Shown piece by piece: positions 9,706 to 18,200 of a stretch of DNA of 18,407 nt; position 1 is the first letter of the stretch, and every line of letters begins with the position of its first letter. This DNA is from Myxococcales bacterium UBA5297 (GTDB lineage: Bacteria > Myxococcota > Myxococcia > Myxococcales > UBA5297). Where the stretch lies: assembly GCA_002408385.1 (NCBI GenBank), contig DHSB01000052.1, positions 1,114-19,520 on the forward strand, in the 5' to 3' direction. The notes beneath the pieces are model-generated. The model searched no databases. It was not told the DNA's origin and saw nothing but the letters and a program-made list of their open reading frames with translations. A program made the translations under genes and the position numbers.

Positions 9706-10992
9706 TCACACCAGCCCGAGGGCGGCAAGCCCGAGCAAGAGCCCGACTCCGGCCGCGGTCGTCACCAGGGTGACAGGAACGCCCGCGGCCAGGTAGTCGA
9801 GGAACCCGAGCCGACAGCGCTCACGGGCAGACTCGGCGACGATGAGGTTGGCGACCGAGCCGACCAGAGTCAGGTTGCCCGCCAAGGTGCTCGAGAGCGC
9901 GAGGGCAAACCACATCAGCGTGGGCTCGGCAAAGGCGGGGATCCACTTGCCCGCAAGCATGACGAAGGGGACGTTCGAGAAGAGGTTGGAGGCGACGACG
10001 GAGACCGCGGAGAGAGCGACCACCTGACCGCTTGCCGAGCTGCCCAGGTGGGGCCCAAGCGCGGAGAGCATCCGCTCGGTCCAGCCGGTCGCATCGACGC
10101 CGTAGACGACGACAAAGAGGCCCGCGAAGAAGAGCAGCAGCACGAAGTCGACCCGCTCGAACACCCGCCGCGGCGAGCGGTTGCCGGCCGCCATCAGCAG
10201 GGCCGCGGCCGCCAGGGCCGACCACGCGGTCGGCAGCCCGGCGAAGAAGGCGATGACCACGCCGAAAAAGGCGATCATGCTCTTGGCGAGCAGAGGCCTG
10301 TCGACCGGTGGAGGCGGCGGCTGCAGCTCGAATCGCCGGCGGGGGAGCTGCTTGCGAAACAGCAGTACGAGCAGCCCGGCGCACATAAGCGAGGTGACGA
10401 GCGCGATCGGCGCCATGACCGCGGCGAAGTGCCCGTAGCTGATGCCCGAGAGCTGGCCGACCAGCATGTTCTGCGGGTTGCCGGTAAAGGTTGCCGCGCT
10501 GCCGACGTTCGAGCCCATCGCCACCCCGAGCAGATAGGGCAGCGGCGGCAACTTGGCGTCGTCGACGAGCTGCAGGACGAGCGGGGTGACCATCACGCAG
10601 ACCGTGTCGTTGACCAGGAAGGCGGAGAGGCCCGCGCAGACCAGCGTCACTCCGGCGAGCAGGCCACGCGGGGTGCGCGCGGCGCGCAGCGCGAGCTGGC
10701 TCGCCTTGCGGAAGAAGGCCGCCTCGGCCAAGTAGGCGGCGAGGATCATCATCCCGAGCAGCAGCGCGATCGTGTCGAAGTGGATCGCCTCGCGATAGAC
10801 CTGCTGCGGAGTCAGCACGCCCAAAGTGACGGTGAGCACCGCTCCGAGCAGCGCGCCCGAGGGGCGATCGAGCCGCGTGAAGGGCACCTTCTGGAGCGCG
10901 ATGATCAGGTAGGTCAGCCCGAGGATCCCGAGCGCGAGCGCAGGCCGCAGCGAGGGGTCGAGCGGGAACGGGAACAGCGGATCGGCGGGCAT
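9706..10992 (-). CDS. ArsB/NhaD-superfamily ion transporter (arsenite/anion-permease-like)
   Basis: A polytopic inner-membrane transporter of about 428 residues with 10 or more membrane segments. Family motifs are SAFLVNDTVCVMVTPLVL in the first half (N128, D129), GSNVGSAATFTGNPQN (about 160-175), LFSNVPFVML, and STLAGNLTLVGSVANLIV near the end. The last three are the paired Ser/Asn-rich re-entrant loops of the ion-transporter fold shared by ArsB, NhaD and Na+/dicarboxylate carriers. The substrate cannot be told: no arsR, arsC or arsA is nearby, so arsenite export is only one option. The frame is open up to an ATG at 11112, but that would overlap the divergent gene and its promoter. I chose the ATG at 10992, with GGCGG 5 nt upstream. 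A GTG at 11028 would add one more hydrophobic segment and is a real alternative. Confidence 0.85.
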   Translation of the reverse strand: MPADPLFPFPLDPSLRPALALGILGLTYLIIALQKVPFTRLDRPSGALLGAVLTVTLGVLTPQQVYREAIHFDTIALLLGMMILAAYLAEAAFFRKASQLALRAARTPRGLLAGVTLVCAGLSAFLVNDTVCVMVTPLVLQLVDDAKLPPLPYLLGVAMGSNVGSAATFTGNPQNMLVGQLSGISYGHFAAVMAPIALVTSLMCAGLLVLLFRKQLPRRRFELQPPPPPVDRPLLAKSMIAFFGVVIAFFAGLPTAWSALAAAALLMAAGNRSPRRVFERVDFVLLLFFAGLFVVVYGVDATGWTERMLSALGPHLGSSASGQVVALSAVSVVASNLFSNVPFVMLAGKWIPAFAEPTLMWFALALSSTLAGNLTLVGSVANLIVAESARERCRLGFLDYLAAGVPVTLVTTAAGVGLLLGLAALGLV

Positions 10993-11058
10993 GGTGACCG
11001 CCCAGGATAGTCCGAAAGCGATCAACACGAAGCGACAGGCGGCTCTCGGGGGAAGCGT

Positions 11059-11088
11059 TTGACGGGCGGGAGCGCCGGTCGCTATCCT
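11059..11088 (+). promoter_or_regulatory. Predicted promoter giving a leaderless mRNA for the RtcA-like gene
   Basis: TTGACG (11059-11064) and TATCCT (11083-11088) are separated by 18 bp. The -10 ends 7 nt before the ATG at 11096, so transcription would begin at or next to the start codon. This fits the absence of any ribosome site there. Confidence 0.4.
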
Positions 11089-11095
11089 CCGCGCC

Positions 11096-12193
11096 ATGCA
11101 CCCGTCGCCCATCCGCCTGGATGGTTCGGAAGGCGGAGGGCTCGCCCTTCGATCAGCGCTCGGACTCTCCCTGGTGACCGGCGTGCCGCTGCTCGTCGAG
11201 AGCCTCGGAGGCCAGGGCGCAGCGGGCCTCGATGCCCCGATGCTCGCCCTGGTCCGGGCCGCGCAGGCGGTCGGCGGGGCGCAGGTCGAGGGAGCCGTCC
11301 CTGGCGGTGAGCGCCTCTTGTTCTCCCCGCGCCCGGTGCGGGCCGGCGACTACTTGCTCGATCTTGGAGTGAGCGGCTCGATTCCCGAAGCCGTGCAGAT
11401 GATCACCCCGGCGCTGGCGCTCGCCGGCTCCTCGGTCGTCAAGCTTCGCGGCCTCACCCACCCGGCTCGAGGCCCGGTGCTGACGTACTTGACTATGGTC
11501 TGGCTGCCCCTGATGCGCGAGCTGGGCTACGACCTTGAGCTCGAGCTGCATGCGGCCGGTTTCGAGCCGGAGGGCGGTGGCGAGGTGAGCCTCTGGGTTC
11601 GCGGCGCCAGCTTCGGCCGGTCGCTCGACCGGCGCTCGCGAGGGACGCTGCGCGAGGTGCGAGTGCTCTCGACGATCTCCAACCTCCCCCTGCAGGTCGC
11701 CACCCGGCAAAGCGAGCGGGCGATTCAGCGGCTCAAGGAGAGCGGCATCCCTGCGGAGGCCGAGAACATCCCGGTCCCCGCACCGCGCTCGCGCGGCAGC
11801 CTCTGCCTGGTCATCGCCGCCTTCGAGAGGGGCCGAGCGGGCTTCTTCGCCGTCGGAACACCCGGCGACGAGGGCGGCGCGGCCGGCGAACGCGCTGCGG
11901 AGGCCTGCATCGAGTTCATCCGCTCAGGAGCTGGGTTCGACGCCTCGCTCGCCCAACAGAGCGTGTTTCCGATGGCGGTCGCCGTCGCTTCGTCGATATC
12001 CAAGCCCCCGGTCTATCGCTTCTCGGTCGCGCGGCTGACCGACGGCCTGCTCGCGGAGGCATCGGTCGCCGGCCGACTCCTCGGCGTCGAGGTGGCGCTG
12101 CTCGCCGGCCCGGGTCCCGACGATGAGGCCGAGGTGCGGGTCGCCCACGCGCGCGAGAGCCTGCTGGAAGCGCTTCGGCGACGCGAGAGCTGA
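11096..12193 (+). CDS. RNA 3'-terminal phosphate cyclase-family protein lacking the catalytic His
   Basis: The 365-residue protein has the RtcA/RCL1 fold signature: IRLDGSEGGG at the start (6-15), then a GLDAPMLALVRAAQAVGGAQVEGA segment, SGSIPEAVQM (93-102), and AGFEPEGGGEV (154-164). RtcA enzymes turn an RNA 3'-phosphate into a 2',3'-cyclic phosphate through an AMP-histidine intermediate. The place of that histidine, in a T-x-H-x-x-T-N type motif, here reads LTDGLLAE (314-321), with Gly at the His position. The Gln of GGGQ and the Arg/Gln-His residues of the usual R-PGL-QHL motif are also replaced. It may therefore be a non-catalytic RCL1-like or repurposed RNA-binding member. No rtcB or rtcR is in the window. 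It is divergent from the transporter and has no ribosome site. Confidence 0.85.
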   Translation: MHPSPIRLDGSEGGGLALRSALGLSLVTGVPLLVESLGGQGAAGLDAPMLALVRAAQAVGGAQVEGAVPGGERLLFSPRPVRAGDYLLDLGVSGSIPEAVQMITPALALAGSSVVKLRGLTHPARGPVLTYLTMVWLPLMRELGYDLELELHAAGFEPEGGGEVSLWVRGASFGRSLDRRSRGTLREVRVLSTISNLPLQVATRQSERAIQRLKESGIPAEAENIPVPAPRSRGSLCLVIAAFERGRAGFFAVGTPGDEGGAAGERAAEACIEFIRSGAGFDASLAQQSVFPMAVAVASSISKPPVYRFSVARLTDGLLAEASVAGRLLGVEVALLAGPGPDDEAEVRVAHARESLLEALRRRES

Positions 12194-12290
12194 GCCGCTG
12201 CTATGGCACCGGACGGCCCCGCGGCCGCACGCGGTCCCGGCGGAAAGGCCCAGCGCGGGCTTGTCGGCGACTCCGAAGGTCGAGAGTCGG

Positions 12291-12470
12291 CAGCCCGGGC
12301 ATCGTCCGGAACCTAAGCGATCGGTCGCGGGTTGGTAGAGGCGCATTGCAATCCGCCCGTCGAGGAATCGGGCAGATGCGGGCGATCCGAGGGTTTCCCC
12401 GGCGTCCGGCACGAAGGCCGGCCCTCCGGAATCGTGCTGCCGCGCAACGAATCTCGGGGCTGGTAGTACA
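12291..12470. repeat. Dispersed repeat, copy A (convergent gap)
   Basis: About 180 bp that align in the same orientation with copy B at 14937-15104. Shared blocks include CAGCCCGGGC, CCGGAACC, GATCGGTCGC, CCCGTCGAG-AATCGGGCAGATGC (one base differing), the hairpin CCGGC-ACGAAG-GCCGG, GGAATCGTGC and CGAATCTCG. It fills most of the 302-bp gap between the 3' ends of the RtcA-like gene and the winged-helix gene. The copy is flanked on both sides by the 11-mer GTCGAGAGTCG (12279-12289 and 12478-12488). Confidence 0.8.
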
Positions 12471-12495
12471 GTCGGCAGTCGAGAGTCGAAGGCCT

Positions 12496-13110
12496 CTATG
12501 AGGCGGCGATGCGGAAGACGGGCTTGCCGGCGCGGTCCCGCGCCTCCTCGACGTACCCCTCCTCGACGAGCGCCGCCAGCTCGTTCGTCGCGACCGACGC
12601 TGCCAGGCCCGCAGTCGAGGCGATCCAGTCGGCACCGACCCAGTCGGTGCTGCTGGAGAGCGCCCCCCAGACCGCGTCCCGGCCGTCTACCGGCGCGGCC
12701 TCTACCGATGCGCCGGCGCTCGCAGGCTCGCTCTTACGGCGCGAGGGCGAACGCTTCTTCGGCTTGTCGGCTCCGTCTTCGCGCGAGCCCTTCATCCCGA
12801 AGGTCGCTTGGTCCTCGAGGTCCTGACGGGTCGAGCGATACATGCGGAAGGCCACCGGCATCGTCAGGGCGACAAGCGCGGCCGCGAGGCCTACGGCCTT
12901 CCACGGGAACGGCTTCTCCTTGGGCTTTTCCGCCTCGCCAAAGGCCTTCATGTCGTAGATGCCGGCTGCACGGCGGCGCGCCTCTTCGGGGCTCAGCTTG
13001 CCGGAGCTGTCGGACTGATACGAGGAGAGGGTGTTGGTGGGCCGCTTCTGCGCCGCCCATGCGCTCGAGCCTGCCAGCACCAGCGAAAGGACGATCAGGT
13101 GGGTTCGCAT
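12496..13110 (-). CDS. Membrane-tethered winged-helix protein with signal peptide
   Basis: The 204-residue protein starts with a signal peptide (MRTHLIVLSLVLAGSSAWAA), followed by a polar, probably periplasmic stretch (21-70) and one membrane helix at about 72-90. Then comes a very basic linker (PKKRSPSRRK, 117-126), consistent with a cytoplasmic side, and a C-terminal domain (144-204). That domain reads as a winged helix: DAVWGALSSS, then WIASTAGLAASVATNELAALV, then EEGYVEEA and a wing RDRAGKPVFRIA. The topology would place a DNA- or protein-binding domain in the cytoplasm under a small periplasmic sensor region. No close family is recognised. The start has no ribosome site but a promoter-like element sits 9 nt upstream, suggesting a leaderless mRNA. 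It diverges from the SppA gene with 84 bp between. Confidence 0.83.
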   Translation of the reverse strand: MRTHLIVLSLVLAGSSAWAAQKRPTNTLSSYQSDSSGKLSPEEARRRAAGIYDMKAFGEAEKPKEKPFPWKAVGLAAALVALTMPVAFRMYRSTRQDLEDQATFGMKGSREDGADKPKKRSPSRRKSEPASAGASVEAAPVDGRDAVWGALSSSTDWVGADWIASTAGLAASVATNELAALVEEGYVEEARDRAGKPVFRIAAS

Positions 13111-13119
13111 GGCGCAGAA

Positions 13120-13148
13120 GTTATCCCACCCCCCGTTCTGGCTGCAAA
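13120..13148 (-). promoter_or_regulatory. Predicted promoter for the winged-helix gene (leaderless)
   Basis: On the minus strand TTTGCA (13148-13143) and GATAAC (13125-13120), each 4 of 6 to consensus, are 17 bp apart. The -10 ends 9 nt before the ATG at 13110, which would leave almost no leader. Confidence 0.3.
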
Positions 13149-13194
13149 CCGTTCGGATGAGCGGCATCTTAAGGACTCTTACAAAGGGGTTGCG

Positions 13195-14877
13195 ATGCGG
13201 TTGCTGCTCGCGCTGGCCTACGACCTGTTTGTCTTCGTTTTCGTGCTGCTGGCGCTGCCGCTGCGGCTCGCTTTCCGAGGCAGGCCCGCCTACCTCGCGG
13301 TCGACGTGACCCGCGATATCCCCTGGCGCTCCGAGCCGCGCTCGTGGTGGCGAGGCAGGCGAGCCGCCCGCAGGCCCGCCTCGCTCAAGACGCTCTCCGA
13401 CAAGCTCGAGCTCACGGCGAAGGACCGGCGAATCCGCGGGGTCGTCTTCAAGGTCGAGGGTTTCGAGGGCTCGGGTGCCAAGCTCGCCGAAATCCGCCGC
13501 ATGGCCCGGTCGCTGCGCGAAAGGGGAAAGGAGGTCGTCTTCTACGGCCGCGCGGTGACGACGCGCGAATACGCGCTCATGGCCTCCGGCAGCCGCGTCT
13601 GGATAGCCCCTGGAGGCCGGGTCGATCTGCGAGGCTTCAGCGCGTCGCTCTACGTGCTCGGCCAGACGCTCGAGCGCTTCGGAATCCGGGCGCAGTTCCT
13701 GCGCCGCGGCAGCCACAAGACCGCCCCGGAGCTGTTCACCGACCGCGAGGTCTCCGAGGCCCAGCGCGAGACGGTCGGCCACATCCTCGCCGACGCTCTG
13801 GAGACTTCGGTCGAGGCGATAGCCCAGGGGCGCAATCGGCCAGCCGACGAGGTGCGCCGGCTCGTCGACGAAGGGCCGTACACCGCGAGCCGCGCGCTCG
13901 CCGTCGGCCTCATCGACGGCGTCGGCGACAGCGACGATCTCGAGAAGGCGCTCGCCGAAGGCAAGGAGAAGAAGGCCCGGCTGGTCCCCATCACGCACTA
14001 CCAAGGCTCCTCGCCCTTCCGCGCTCGCTACAAGCGGCCCCTGCCGCTCCCCGCGATAGGCGTCGTGCGCATCGACGGGGTCATCAAGCTCGGCGAGAGC
14101 CTCGACGCGCCGTGGGCCCCGCGCGCTGCCGGCTCCGACACGGTCGCGCACGCGCTCCAGCGCGCCCGGGAGGACCGGCGCATCAAGGCGCTCGTGCTGC
14201 ACATCGACAGCCGGGGCGGCTCGTCGCTCGCCAGCGAGCTGATGCTCAAGTCGGTCAAGCGCGTCGCCGAGAAGAAGCCCGTCGTCGTCTTCGTCGACCG
14301 CGTCGCCGCGAGCGGCGGCTACATGGCCGCGCTCGGCGCCACGCACTTCATCGTCGCCCCCAACGCCATCACCGGCTCTATCGGCGTCTTCAGCGGCAAG
14401 TTCGAGCTCTCGCGCCTGATGGAGATGCTCGGGGTGGGCAAGGCGGTGCTGCGCATGGGGGCGAACTCCGCGCTCGAGTCTCCGTTCGAGCCCTGGAGCG
14501 ATGCCGAGCGCGCGACGCTCGACCAGGAGATCGAAGAGACCTACCGCGACTTCCTGCGCGCGGTGGCCGATGGCCGGCGCATGCCTGTCGAAGAGGTCGA
14601 GCCGCTGGCCGAGGGCCGGGTCTACACCGGGCGGCGCGCGCAGGCGCTCGGACTCGCCGACGAGCTCGGCGGCTTCGAGGACGCGGTCCGCAAGGCGGCC
14701 GAGCTCGCGAAGCTCAGGAAGAGGCCGCAGGTGGTGGCGATCGGAATCCCCTCGCGCTCGTTGCGGGCGCTGACCGGGCCCAAGGCGACCGAGGTGTTCG
14801 AGGCGCTGCGCCCCCTCGAGGCCGAGCGGGTCTTCGCGCATGCGGGCTGGTGGCCGCGCATCGAGCCTGAGCCCTGA
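13195..14877 (+). CDS. sppA: Signal peptide peptidase SppA, two-domain (S49) membrane protease
   Basis: SppA digests leftover signal peptides and other small membrane-associated peptides on the periplasmic face of the inner membrane, using a Ser/Lys dyad. The 560-residue protein has an N-terminal membrane anchor (about 3-25, LLLALAYDLFVFVFVLLALP) and two tandem S49 domains, as in the E. coli 67-kDa type (618 aa). The N-terminal domain gives the general-base lysine in RRGSHKTAPELF (K175). The C-terminal domain gives the nucleophile in RVAASGGYMAA (S373). Their spacing of 198 residues is close to that of K209/S409 in E. coli. I chose the ATG at 13195 because AAGGGG lies 5 nt upstream and the anchor follows at once; the frame is open further up but without coding character. 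It diverges from the winged-helix gene. Confidence 0.95.
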   Translation: MRLLLALAYDLFVFVFVLLALPLRLAFRGRPAYLAVDVTRDIPWRSEPRSWWRGRRAARRPASLKTLSDKLELTAKDRRIRGVVFKVEGFEGSGAKLAEIRRMARSLRERGKEVVFYGRAVTTREYALMASGSRVWIAPGGRVDLRGFSASLYVLGQTLERFGIRAQFLRRGSHKTAPELFTDREVSEAQRETVGHILADALETSVEAIAQGRNRPADEVRRLVDEGPYTASRALAVGLIDGVGDSDDLEKALAEGKEKKARLVPITHYQGSSPFRARYKRPLPLPAIGVVRIDGVIKLGESLDAPWAPRAAGSDTVAHALQRAREDRRIKALVLHIDSRGGSSLASELMLKSVKRVAEKKPVVVFVDRVAASGGYMAALGATHFIVAPNAITGSIGVFSGKFELSRLMEMLGVGKAVLRMGANSALESPFEPWSDAERATLDQEIEETYRDFLRAVADGRRMPVEEVEPLAEGRVYTGRRAQALGLADELGGFEDAVRKAAELAKLRKRPQVVAIGIPSRSLRALTGPKATEVFEALRPLEAERVFAHAGWWPRIEPEP

Positions 14878-14884
14878 AGAGGTG

Positions 14885-14900
14885 TCGAAGAATCCTTCGA
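14885..14900 (+). other. Small hairpin just after sppA
   Basis: TCGAAG-AATC-CTTCGA is a perfect 6-bp stem with a 4-nt loop, 8 nt after the sppA stop. There is no T-run, so it may protect the mRNA end or aid termination only weakly. Confidence 0.35.
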
Positions 14901-14910
14901 GCGATACCCG

Positions 14911-14950
14911 GTCAGCCCGAGCCCCTTCGACAGGCACAGCCCGGGCTGAC
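14911..14950. repeat. 9-bp-stem inverted repeat carrying a CCTTCGACAGG motif
   Basis: GTCAGCCCG (14911-14919) and CGGGCTGAC (14942-14950) are perfect arms around 22 bp that contain CCCCTTCGACAGGCACAG. It resembles the short CTTCGACAGGCTCAG-type palindromic repeats known from many environmental bacterial genomes. It overlaps the start of repeat copy B. Confidence 0.6.
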
Positions 14951-15104
14951 GCCCGGAACCCGAGTGATCGGTCGCAGGTTGAGCGCATAGCAATGCGCCC
15001 GTCGAGAAATCGGGCAGATGCGCGGGCGCTCCCGGCGGCCGGCACGAAGGCCGGCCCGAGGGAATCGTGCGGCAGCGCGACGAATCTCGAGGCCAGTAGT
15101 TCAG
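14937..15104. repeat. Dispersed repeat, copy B (convergent gap)
   Basis: About 168 bp homologous to copy A at 12291-12470, same orientation. It holds GCGCAT-AGCA-ATGCGC (a perfect 6-bp hairpin, imperfect in A) and GGCCGGC-ACGAAG-GCCGGCC (7-bp hairpin whose ACGAAG loop is the same in A). It lies between the 3' ends of sppA and the large membrane-protein gene. The remaining part of this 396-bp gap (15105-15273) shows nothing I can name. Confidence 0.8.
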
Positions 15105-15273
15105 GAGGCCGAGCTTGCGAGGCCGAAGTCGAAGCCCCACAACTCGGCCTTCATCGTCCCTCGGGTGGCTACGAGGTGAGCTGGGGACGGGCCGATTTGG
15201 CGGAATTTCGCGATATCCCTCGAGGAACACGGCCGCACGGTCGCGCTCGCCACGGCGGCGCACCGATCGCTCG

Positions 15274-18200
15274 CTACTGCCACTCGGCGAGCAGCGCCTC
15301 GACCTTCCGATACTTGCGCAGCAGCTCCTCGCGCCGGGCCGAGAAGAAGATCATGAAGCCGACGACGAGCAGCCCGAGCGCGGTGAGGAACGCCGCGCCG
15401 GCCTGGTGGTGCTGCAGCCCGAAGCGAATCATGTTGCCGAGCACGCAGGTCACCAGGAACGCAGTGCCCAGGTAGAGGTAGGCCCGCACGCGCAGGGCGA
15501 TGCCGACGGCGACCCCGACGACGCACAGCAGCGCGCACCAGAGCGCGTAGCTCAGGTGACCGAACGCGGTGAGCGCCGGATAGACGCTGCTCAGGTAGAT
15601 GCCGAGCACGCCGACGGCCCGCAGCCTCGACTGCCAGAGCGAACCGAGGCCCTGCCGGAAGAGGTGGGCGAGCACGACGAGCGTGGCTCCGGCGGGGATG
15701 ACGTAGAACTGCGCGTCGTGCGCCCCGCCAATCCCCGCGCGCAGCCAGAGCATCGCGAGCGCGAGGTTGAAGGCGACCGCGGCGAGCACGCCCGAGACCT
15801 TCCCGCGGTTCTCGACCGCCGAGAGCGCGGTGAGCTGCACGGCGATGCCGAAGAGCAGCAGCGCGCCCGACAGGCTTGGCTCCGGCTCGAGCAGCAGGGC
15901 GCCGGCAATCGGCATCAGGAGCGCGAAGCGGCGCGCCGGCTCGGAGAGCGCCTGCAGCCCGAGCCGCTTCACGGCAGCGTGAACCCCCAGGAAGAGGAAG
16001 CCGAAGACGAGGCCGGCGAGTGTGTCGGCGTCGGAGCGCTCGGCGGCCGCGCCGAACAGCCCGGTCTGTACGCGCAGGGAGAGGTAGAGGGCGACGAACG
16101 CGGCGAAGCCAGCATAGGCGAGAGGCCGGCTGCCCGTTGCCTGGGCCCGGCGCACGCAGAACCAAGTCAGGCCGAGGATGGCCAGGGTCGAGGTCGCAAG
16201 CTCGGTGCCCCCGAAGCGCACGAGCGCGAGGCCGGCGATCCACTCGCCCGCGGCCAGCGCGGCGTAGACGAGCGCGACGCGGGAGGCATGGCGCTGCGCC
16301 GGCCCGCTCTCGAGCTTCCTCGCCAGCCTTTCGACGCCCATCGCCGCGAGCACCATCGCCAGGGCGAGGAAGGGCAGGATGGTCGCGGGAGGCCTTCCGG
16401 TCGAGAGGCGAATGCCGGTGTGGAAGAGCGCGAAGTGGAGCGCCACCGGCAGCAGCCCGGCCAGCGCGTGGCGCGACCAGCGCGACCCTCCCGCCGCGCG
16501 GATGCCGAACACGACGGTCGCGAGGCCGAGCGACACCGGCGCCGCGAGCAGCGCCGGGCGCAAGCCGGTCGACGCGATGCCGAGCACGGCGAACGCCACC
16601 AGGTACGGCGGCAGGATGCTCGCCACCGCGCGCTGTCCGGCTCGCTCGAGCTCGATGCCCAGCCTGCGGAGTAGCCGAGGTCCAAGCTCCCTGGCGAGCG
16701 CCGCCTCGAGACCGGCGAGCGCGACCGCCGCCAGTCCCGTGAGGTAGGGCCAGGCCTCGCGGCCCCCGAGCATCCACAGCCCGATGGCCAGGAGGAGCAG
16801 CGCCATGTGCCACGAGAGGAGGGACGGGCGCCGGCGGAGCTGGTGCCAGGCGGTGAGCGCCTGCGCCGCGACCATCGCCGCGGTCAGCGCAGGGTCGAGC
16901 CCGAGCGCGAAGGCGACCCAGCGGCCGAGCGAGAGCGTGGCGAGCAGCGCGAGGGCGACCGCGGTACCGGCGACGGCGGTCCCGAGCAACAGGCCTCGCG
17001 CGCGGCTCTCCGCGGAGGGCTCTGCGTCCTGATCGAGAGGGAAGCCCGCGGCCCTCAAGAACGACAGCAGCGCATCGAAGCGGCTGCGCGGCGAGGGGCC
17101 GGTGAGCCAATAGAGGAGGTTGAGACCGGCGAGCGCCGCGAGGAACGAAAGCTCGAGCCTCTCCGGCGCAACGGCGAGCGAGGCAACGAACGTGGCGGCC
17201 ATGATCGGGATGAGCGCCTGCCAGCCGGTCGCGACGAGCGCCAACGCGGCGATCGCGGCGGCCACGCCGACGATGAGCGCGGGCGGAGCCCCGCTCGGCG
17301 GGACGAGCTGAAAGGCGATCGCGAGCGCGGCCGCGACGAGCGCGGTCGTGGCGAGCGTCTGTCCGCAGAGCGGTGCCTGCTCCTCGTCGAGTCCGAAGAG
17401 GAGCCGGCCGAGGCGCGGGAAGCGGCGAAGCAGCACGGCGCAGCCTGCGACGGCGAGAGCACCGAGGACGATTGCGAGCGCGCGATGGGCAGCGCCGCTC
17501 TCGGCGCCGATCGCCACGAGCGCGCTCGCTGCGGCGGGGCCGAGCAGCAGCGCGGTCGGGAAGACCCGCGGCGCGATCGCGAGCGCGAGGCCGACGAGGG
17601 CTGCGCAGGCCGACAGGTGGGCCGAGAGGGGCATCGTCATCGCGGCGATCAGCGCTGCGGCGAGCCCGGTCCCGGTGAGGACCTGCGCGGTGGGTTTCGA
17701 GTCACAGGCGAAGACCCTCCGCGTCGCCCCGGGCGCGTTGCGAAAGACGGCACCGAGCGTCGAGAGCGCGACCGCAAAGAGCGCGAGGAGCAGCGGGCGG
17801 GACAGCCCGGGCAGCGCGCCCCCGACGGCGAGCACCGCGGCGACCGCGGCGGGAACGAGCAGGAATGGCGTGGGGAAGGAGCGCGGGGCCAGGAAGAAGG
17901 CGAGGCCGACGCAACCGAGCACCAGCGGCGCGTGGAGCTCGAGGGCGGGCCATTCGCCGAGGAGGCTTATCCCCGCGGTGGCCGCCAGCGCGAGGCCGGT
18001 GCCGGCGAGGACGTGGGAGACCGCCGGAAGGCTCGCCAGCACGCAGCGCTCTGCCGCGCGGGGATAGCGGCGCGCGAGCGCTCCGAGCAGGGCTCCGGCC
18101 ACGCCGCACAGGGCGAGCAGCAGGAAGGCGTGCCGCGCATCGCTCGGCAGAGCGAGCGCCGCCCAGCCGGCGACGAGCGCCGCGCCGAGCCAGCCCGCCC

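Noticed and set aside
9475..11010. A 511-codon plus-strand open frame rich in Arg, Glu and Gly
   Set aside because: It is antisense to the transporter gene, whose membrane motifs are clear.
12808..13194. An upstream extension of sppA in the same open frame
   Set aside because: The extension is antisense to the winged-helix gene; the ATG at 13195 has a ribosome site and is followed at once by the membrane anchor.
12496..15045. An 849-codon minus-strand open frame spanning sppA antisense and the winged-helix gene
   Set aside because: Only the last 204 codons have coding features (signal peptide, membrane helix, winged helix). The rest is the GC-rich antisense of a well-supported sppA and passes through repeat copy B.
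15101..15154. A 17-codon minus-strand ORF (MKAELWGFDFGLASSAS) overlapping the end of repeat copy B
   Set aside because: It is too short, its ribosome site is weak, and copy A has no equivalent frame.
15115..17110. Long open frames on both strands over the giant membrane protein
   Set aside because: They are Arg-rich shadows; the minus-strand frame ending at 15274 alone gives continuous membrane helices and internal repeats.
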